This document shows positions 48,018 to 51,034 of a stretch of DNA of 51,034 nucleotides, piece after piece. Made by a program: the position numbers and the translations under genes. The notes under the pieces are model-generated. The model saw nothing but the letters and a program-made list of their open reading frames with translations, was not told where the DNA came from and searched no databases. The first letter of the stretch is position 1, and every line of letters begins with the position of its first letter. The DNA lies in NCBI RefSeq assembly GCF_000521805.1, contig NZ_JAMB01000017.1, positions 1-51,034 on the forward strand. Direction: 5' to 3'. The DNA comes from Marinomonas ushuaiensis DSM 15871 (GTDB lineage Bacteria > Pseudomonadota > Gammaproteobacteria > Pseudomonadales > Marinomonadaceae).

Positions 48018-48689
48018 ATGAATCAAGACGAACTCAAGCAAGCGGTTGCTAAAGCCGCCGTAGATTACATTCTTCCTATGCTGGAATCTGACACTATTGT
48101 TGGCGTTGGAACAGGCTCGACAGCGAATTTGTTTATTGATGAACTGGCGAAACACAAACTAGACTTCGATGGTACAGTGGCCAGTTCTGAAGCCTCAGCT
48201 GAGCGACTTAAAAAGCATGGGATTCCTGTCTACGATTTAAACAGTGTTAATGAGATCCGTGTCTACGTAGATGGCGCAGATGAATCTAACGAATACCTAC
48301 ATTTGATAAAAGGTGGCGGTGCCGCATTAACTCGCGAGAAAATCGTCGCCGCTTGCAGTGAAGAGTTTATTTGTATTGCAGATGAATCGAAGCTCGTCAG
48401 TCTATTAGGTGACTTCCCTTTGCCTGTTGAGATTATTCCAATGGCGCGCGGTCATGTTGCTCGTGAATTGGTTAAGCTTGGTGGCGATCCAGTTTATCGT
48501 GAAGGTGTAGTGACAGATAATGGTAACCACATATTGGATGTTTACAACTTAGAAATTCTTGACCCAATCGCATTAGAAAAAAGCATCGATGGGATTGTGG
48601 GTGTGGTAACGAATGGGCTTTTCGCCAAACGCTCCGCAGATGTTTTACTCATTGCGACAAACGATGGTATCAAGACACTAAAAAGATAA
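48018..48689 (+). CDS. rpiA: Ribose-5-phosphate isomerase A
   Basis: RpiA interconverts ribose-5-phosphate and ribulose-5-phosphate in the pentose phosphate pathway. The 223-residue product (E. coli 219) shows [15 protein letters not shown] (phosphate-binding), [15 protein letters not shown], the active-site [27 protein letters not shown] with catalytic Asp and Glu, and [26 protein letters not shown] lies upstream of the ATG. Divergence from ilvA is a common arrangement in gammaproteobacteria. Confidence 0.98.
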   Translation: MNQDELKQAVAKAAVDYILPMLESDTIVGVGTGSTANLFIDELAKHKLDFDGTVASSEASAERLKKHGIPVYDLNSVNEIRVYVDGADESNEYLHLIKGGGAALTREKIVAACSEEFICIADESKLVSLLGDFPLPVEIIPMARGHVARELVKLGGDPVYREGVVTDNGNHILDVYNLEILDPIALEKSIDGIVGVVTNGLFAKRSADVLLIATNDGIKTLKR

Positions 48690-48695
48690 CCTAAG

Positions 48696-48736
48696 CAGCA
48701 TGCACAACTTCTTTTATTCAGAAGGGTTGCATGCTG
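48696..48736. terminator. Bidirectional hairpin between rpiA and the zntB-like gene
   Basis: A perfect 9-bp outer stem (48696-48704 with 48728-48736) with additional inner pairing (CTTCT with AGAAG) lies between the two convergent stop codons. U tracts are short, so strength is uncertain. Confidence 0.6.
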
Positions 48737-48747
48737 AATAGTATTAA

Positions 48748-49716
48748 TTAGAACCAACGACTTCTTCTCATCAAGAGAAACTGACCTCCTCCCAAAACAA
48801 CTAAAGCAGCACAAAATAACCAAAATGCAGCACCACTCTCTGTACCAGGCATACCGCCGATATTAATCCCAAACAATCCGGTCAGAAAACCCAACGGCAT
48901 AAAAATACCTGACAAAATGGAAAGCACGTACATTCGAGCATTCATTTTTTCTGCCTGTAAGTTGGCGAACTCTTCCTGCATTAACAAACAACGTTCACGC
49001 AGCGATTCAAGGCCCTCCACATAACGAGTAATATCGTTAGCGGCTTCCTGAACTTGGGCAATTTGCTCTGTGGTCATCCAAGCATACGACTCTTGAGACA
49101 ACTTATTGATGGCTTCTTTTTGAGGTACCAAAAACCGTCGCAAACGAATAATTTCAAGACGTCGTTTTACCAATGAATCGCGCTGACCAACTTCGATTTG
49201 CTCGCCGATACTTTCCTCTAAATCGGCTAGCTCATCTTCTAAGCTGGTAATCACAGTTGCCATGCGCCCAGTTAATGTTTCAGTCAGAGTCGAAACAATA
49301 TCGGCGGTATTAATTGGGCCTTCATTATTAGAAAGGTCTCGCACAACATCTTGTACAGACAATAATTTCCGGCGACGACTCGACACAATAAAATGTGGTG
49401 TTACCCAGAGACGTAAAGACACCATGTCCGATGGATTGGATTCAGGGTTTAAATTAACGCCTCGCAGTATTAACAGTAAACCTTTACCCATTCTGATTGT
49501 ACGTGGACGAGTCTCTTCGGCAAATAAAGCCTCTACGACTGTATCAGGCACGTCATCTAGACTTGATAACCACTCTCGACCATCATCACCAAGACCATCC
49601 AAATGTACCCAACGATTACCATGTTCTGGTAACGTTTCTGGTAAATCAGAATCAGATAACGTAGTAGCACCACCTTGACCATCAAGCTCTAAGTTGTATA
49701 CAACAAACGCAGACAT
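48748..49716 (-). CDS. zntB: ZntB-like CorA-family zinc/metal transporter
   Basis: The 322-residue product has a large cytoplasmic funnel domain with a long helical stretch (about 130-255) and two C-terminal membrane helices (about 262-283 and 295-314), the CorA/ZntB layout. The pore signature after the first helix reads FGINIGGMPG, with GIN in place of the GMN of CorA Mg2+ channels; variants of this kind are usual in the ZntB branch, which transports Zn2+. AGAGGA precedes the ATG. Metal and direction of transport are inferred from the family only. It is convergent with rpiA and divergent from fbp. Confidence 0.9.
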   Translation of the reverse strand: MSAFVVYNLELDGQGGATTLSDSDLPETLPEHGNRWVHLDGLGDDGREWLSSLDDVPDTVVEALFAEETRPRTIRMGKGLLLILRGVNLNPESNPSDMVSLRLWVTPHFIVSSRRRKLLSVQDVVRDLSNNEGPINTADIVSTLTETLTGRMATVITSLEDELADLEESIGEQIEVGQRDSLVKRRLEIIRLRRFLVPQKEAINKLSQESYAWMTTEQIAQVQEAANDITRYVEGLESLRERCLLMQEEFANLQAEKMNARMYVLSILSGIFMPLGFLTGLFGINIGGMPGTESGAAFWLFCAALVVLGGGQFLLMRRSRWF

Positions 49717-49799
49717 ATCTATTCCTCTTAATAGTTTGTGTAGATTATCCGAAAAATCATGCTTTCCCTATTTATTTTCTCGCTAAAGAAGCACCTTGG

Positions 49800-49828
49800 C
49801 TGACACTCTGTATTTAGAATGGCATAAT
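49800..49828 (+). promoter_or_regulatory. Predicted sigma-70 promoter of fbp
   Basis: CTGACA (49800-49805) and CATAAT (49823-49828) are separated by exactly 17 bases; each matches its consensus hexamer in 5 of 6 positions. The start point would be near 49835, leaving about 29 bases before the ATG. Confidence 0.65.
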
Positions 49829-49863
49829 TTCAACAACCCTAAATAATAAGGAAATGCCAGACC

Positions 49864-50823
49864 ATGCAAAACCTATCTGATGTTTTAGCATCGAGCTCCA
49901 CACCGAAAACATTGCAAACTGTTTTAACGGTAACCACTGACACTTGTATAGCCATTTCTGATGCGCTTAAACAAGGTTCATTGGCTGGTATATTAGGCAT
50001 GGCTGGAAATGAAAACGTTCAAGGAGAAGAACAGAAAAAGCTAGATGTCATTTCTAACGATATGCTAAAAGATGCGCTAGCAGCCTGCTCAGCAGTAAGA
50101 GCCATAGCATCAGAAGAAGAAGACTATATTGTTCCGGCTAATACTAACGGTGAATATTTTATCGCCTTTGACCCTCTCGATGGATCATCGAACATCGACA
50201 TCAACGCAATGGTCGGCACCATATTTTCAATCTACCATCAAACAGGTAACAAACCAGCAACAGAAGCTGATTTCCTGATTCCCGGTAAAGAACAAGTCGC
50301 TGCCGGGTATGTACTTTACGGTCCTTCGACTATGTTAGTTCTTACTACTGGTGAAGGTGTTAACATGTTCACTTATGATCCAACAAAACAAGTCTTCACA
50401 TTGACTCATGAAAATATTCAAATTCCAAAAGAGACTCAAGAGTTTGCTATCAACATGTCTAATCAACGTTTTTGGTCTGACAGTATTCAGAACTACGTGA
50501 ATGATTTAGTAAAAGGCAAAGACGGTTCTCGTGATAAGAACTTCAACATGCGCTGGGTTGCTGCAATGGTCGGTGACGTACACCGCATTCTTTGTCGTGG
50601 CGGCGTCTTCCTTTATCCATGGGATAACAAAGACCCTGCTAAAGCCGGCAAACTGCGCCTTATGTATGAAGCGAACCCAATGGCAATGCTGCTAGAGCAA
50701 GCTGGTGGTAAAGCTCATACACACACTCAACGAATCTTAGACATTCAACCAGAAGCCATTCACCAACGTGTCGCCGTTATTCTAGGCGTGGCAAATGAAG
50801 TGGATAAGTGCTTAAGTTATTAA
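49864..50823 (+). CDS. fbp: Class I fructose-1,6-bisphosphatase
   Basis: FBPase removes the 1-phosphate of fructose-1,6-bisphosphate, the controlled step of gluconeogenesis. The 319-residue product shows the metal-binding motif [24 protein letters not shown] near residues 101-124, the acidic [10 protein letters not shown] segment, [16 protein letters not shown] and a C-terminal [16 protein letters not shown]. Length fits class I (E. coli 332). The best Shine-Dalgarno (AAGGAA) is about ten bases before the ATG. It is closer to an out-of-frame ATG at 49854 that opens an eight-codon frame overlapping the fbp start. Confidence 0.98.
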   Translation: MQNLSDVLASSSTPKTLQTVLTVTTDTCIAISDALKQGSLAGILGMAGNENVQGEEQKKLDVISNDMLKDALAACSAVRAIASEEEDYIVPANTNGEYFIAFDPLDGSSNIDINAMVGTIFSIYHQTGNKPATEADFLIPGKEQVAAGYVLYGPSTMLVLTTGEGVNMFTYDPTKQVFTLTHENIQIPKETQEFAINMSNQRFWSDSIQNYVNDLVKGKDGSRDKNFNMRWVAAMVGDVHRILCRGGVFLYPWDNKDPAKAGKLRLMYEANPMAMLLEQAGGKAHTHTQRILDIQPEAIHQRVAVILGVANEVDKCLSY

Positions 50824-50864
50824 CAGCTGAAGTTTTATTACATTTCTTTATTCTGTATAACTAC

Positions 50865-50897
50865 AGCCCTGATCGGTTCTTCTATCAGGGCTTTTTT
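50865..50897 (+). terminator. Intrinsic terminator of fbp
   Basis: Positions 50865-50873 and 50884-50892 form a perfect 9-bp GC-containing stem with a ten-base loop followed by T6. It lies 42 bases after the fbp stop. Confidence 0.92.
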
Positions 50898-50979
50898 GTT
50901 CAGTTTTTACCTAAAAGAGGAACCTCTTTGTTGGCATTTACTCTGACACATCAAGTTACGAACAAGACAGCGCAAGTAA

Positions 50980-51034
50980 ATGAGCAATAAGACACTCTCA
51001 CTTCCAAGCCCGATCTTTTCATTTCCAACAGACG
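50980..51034 (+). CDS. Possible 5' end of a further gene, cut by the window edge
   Basis: An ATG at 50980 opens a frame that stays open for 18 codons to the window end (MSNKTLSLPSPIFSFPTD). No clear ribosome binding site is seen. The fbp terminator ends 80 bases earlier, and a small 7-bp hairpin (50914-50929) lies between. The fragment is too short to assign to any family. Confidence 0.25.
   Translation, partial: MSNKTLSLPSPIFSFPTD

Overview
The window is a stretch of ordinary chromosomal core genome from a marine-type gammaproteobacterium. Protein sequences and gene order point to Marinomonas or a close Oceanospirillales relative. This is inferred from family knowledge; there is no rRNA here to settle it. 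Telling signs are the conserved pilMNOPQ-aroK-aroB-damX block next to a divergent mrcA, the priA-ftsN-hslVU block, guaB-guaA, gltB-gltD, and AT-leaning DNA with many short, clean intrinsic terminators. I see no tRNA, rRNA, CRISPR array, insertion sequence, integrase or phage gene.

Layout. 1-7.6 kb: a small secreted coiled-coil protein, sfsA, guaA and guaB (each followed by its own hairpin), divergent xseA, then mltA. 7.7-10.3 kb: a tightly overlapping exbB-exbD-exbD-tonB operon preceded by a Fur-box-like site; its TonB carries an in-frame 126-bp tandem repeat. 10.5-14.9 kb: three transporters (MATE, Bcr/CflA-type MFS, and a KefB/TrkA-N cation:proton antiporter), followed by a 55-codon gene. 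15.2-21.2 kb: glutamate synthase gltB-gltD. 21.6-27.8 kb: a reduced type IV pilus/DNA-uptake assembly locus (PilM/N-like, PilO/P-like and a short secretin) followed by aroK, aroB and damX. 28-30.4 kb: mrcA (PBP1a). 30.5-33.3 kb: an unfamiliar three-gene membrane/exported cassette. 33.4-36 kb: maeB-type malic enzyme, a secreted thermonuclease-family protein and rpmE. 36.2-42.3 kb: priA, ftsN-like, hslV-hslU with a textbook sigma-32 promoter, a DUF971 protein and ubiJ. 42.3-50.9 kb: DMT permease, ansA, argS, ilvA, rpiA, zntB-like and fbp, then the possible start of another gene.

Functional themes are nucleotide synthesis (guaAB), ammonia assimilation and amino-acid metabolism (gltBD, aroKB, ilvA, ansA), gluconeogenesis and pentose metabolism (maeB, fbp, rpiA), cell-wall growth and division (mrcA, mltA, damX, ftsN), DNA repair and restart (xseA, priA), proteostasis (hslVU) and TonB-dependent uptake.

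The least explained parts are: (a) the 30.5-33.3 kb cassette, made of a seven-TM protein, a membrane-anchored FG-GAP/UnbV protein and a four-TM protein with a duplicated cysteine motif, possibly read from an ECF-like promoter; (b) an rpmE terminator hairpin lying inside the signal-peptide codons of the nuclease gene; (c) the condensed pil locus; and (d) the repeat-expanded TonB. Starts given below often differ from the longest open frame, where family length or a ribosome binding site favoured another codon.
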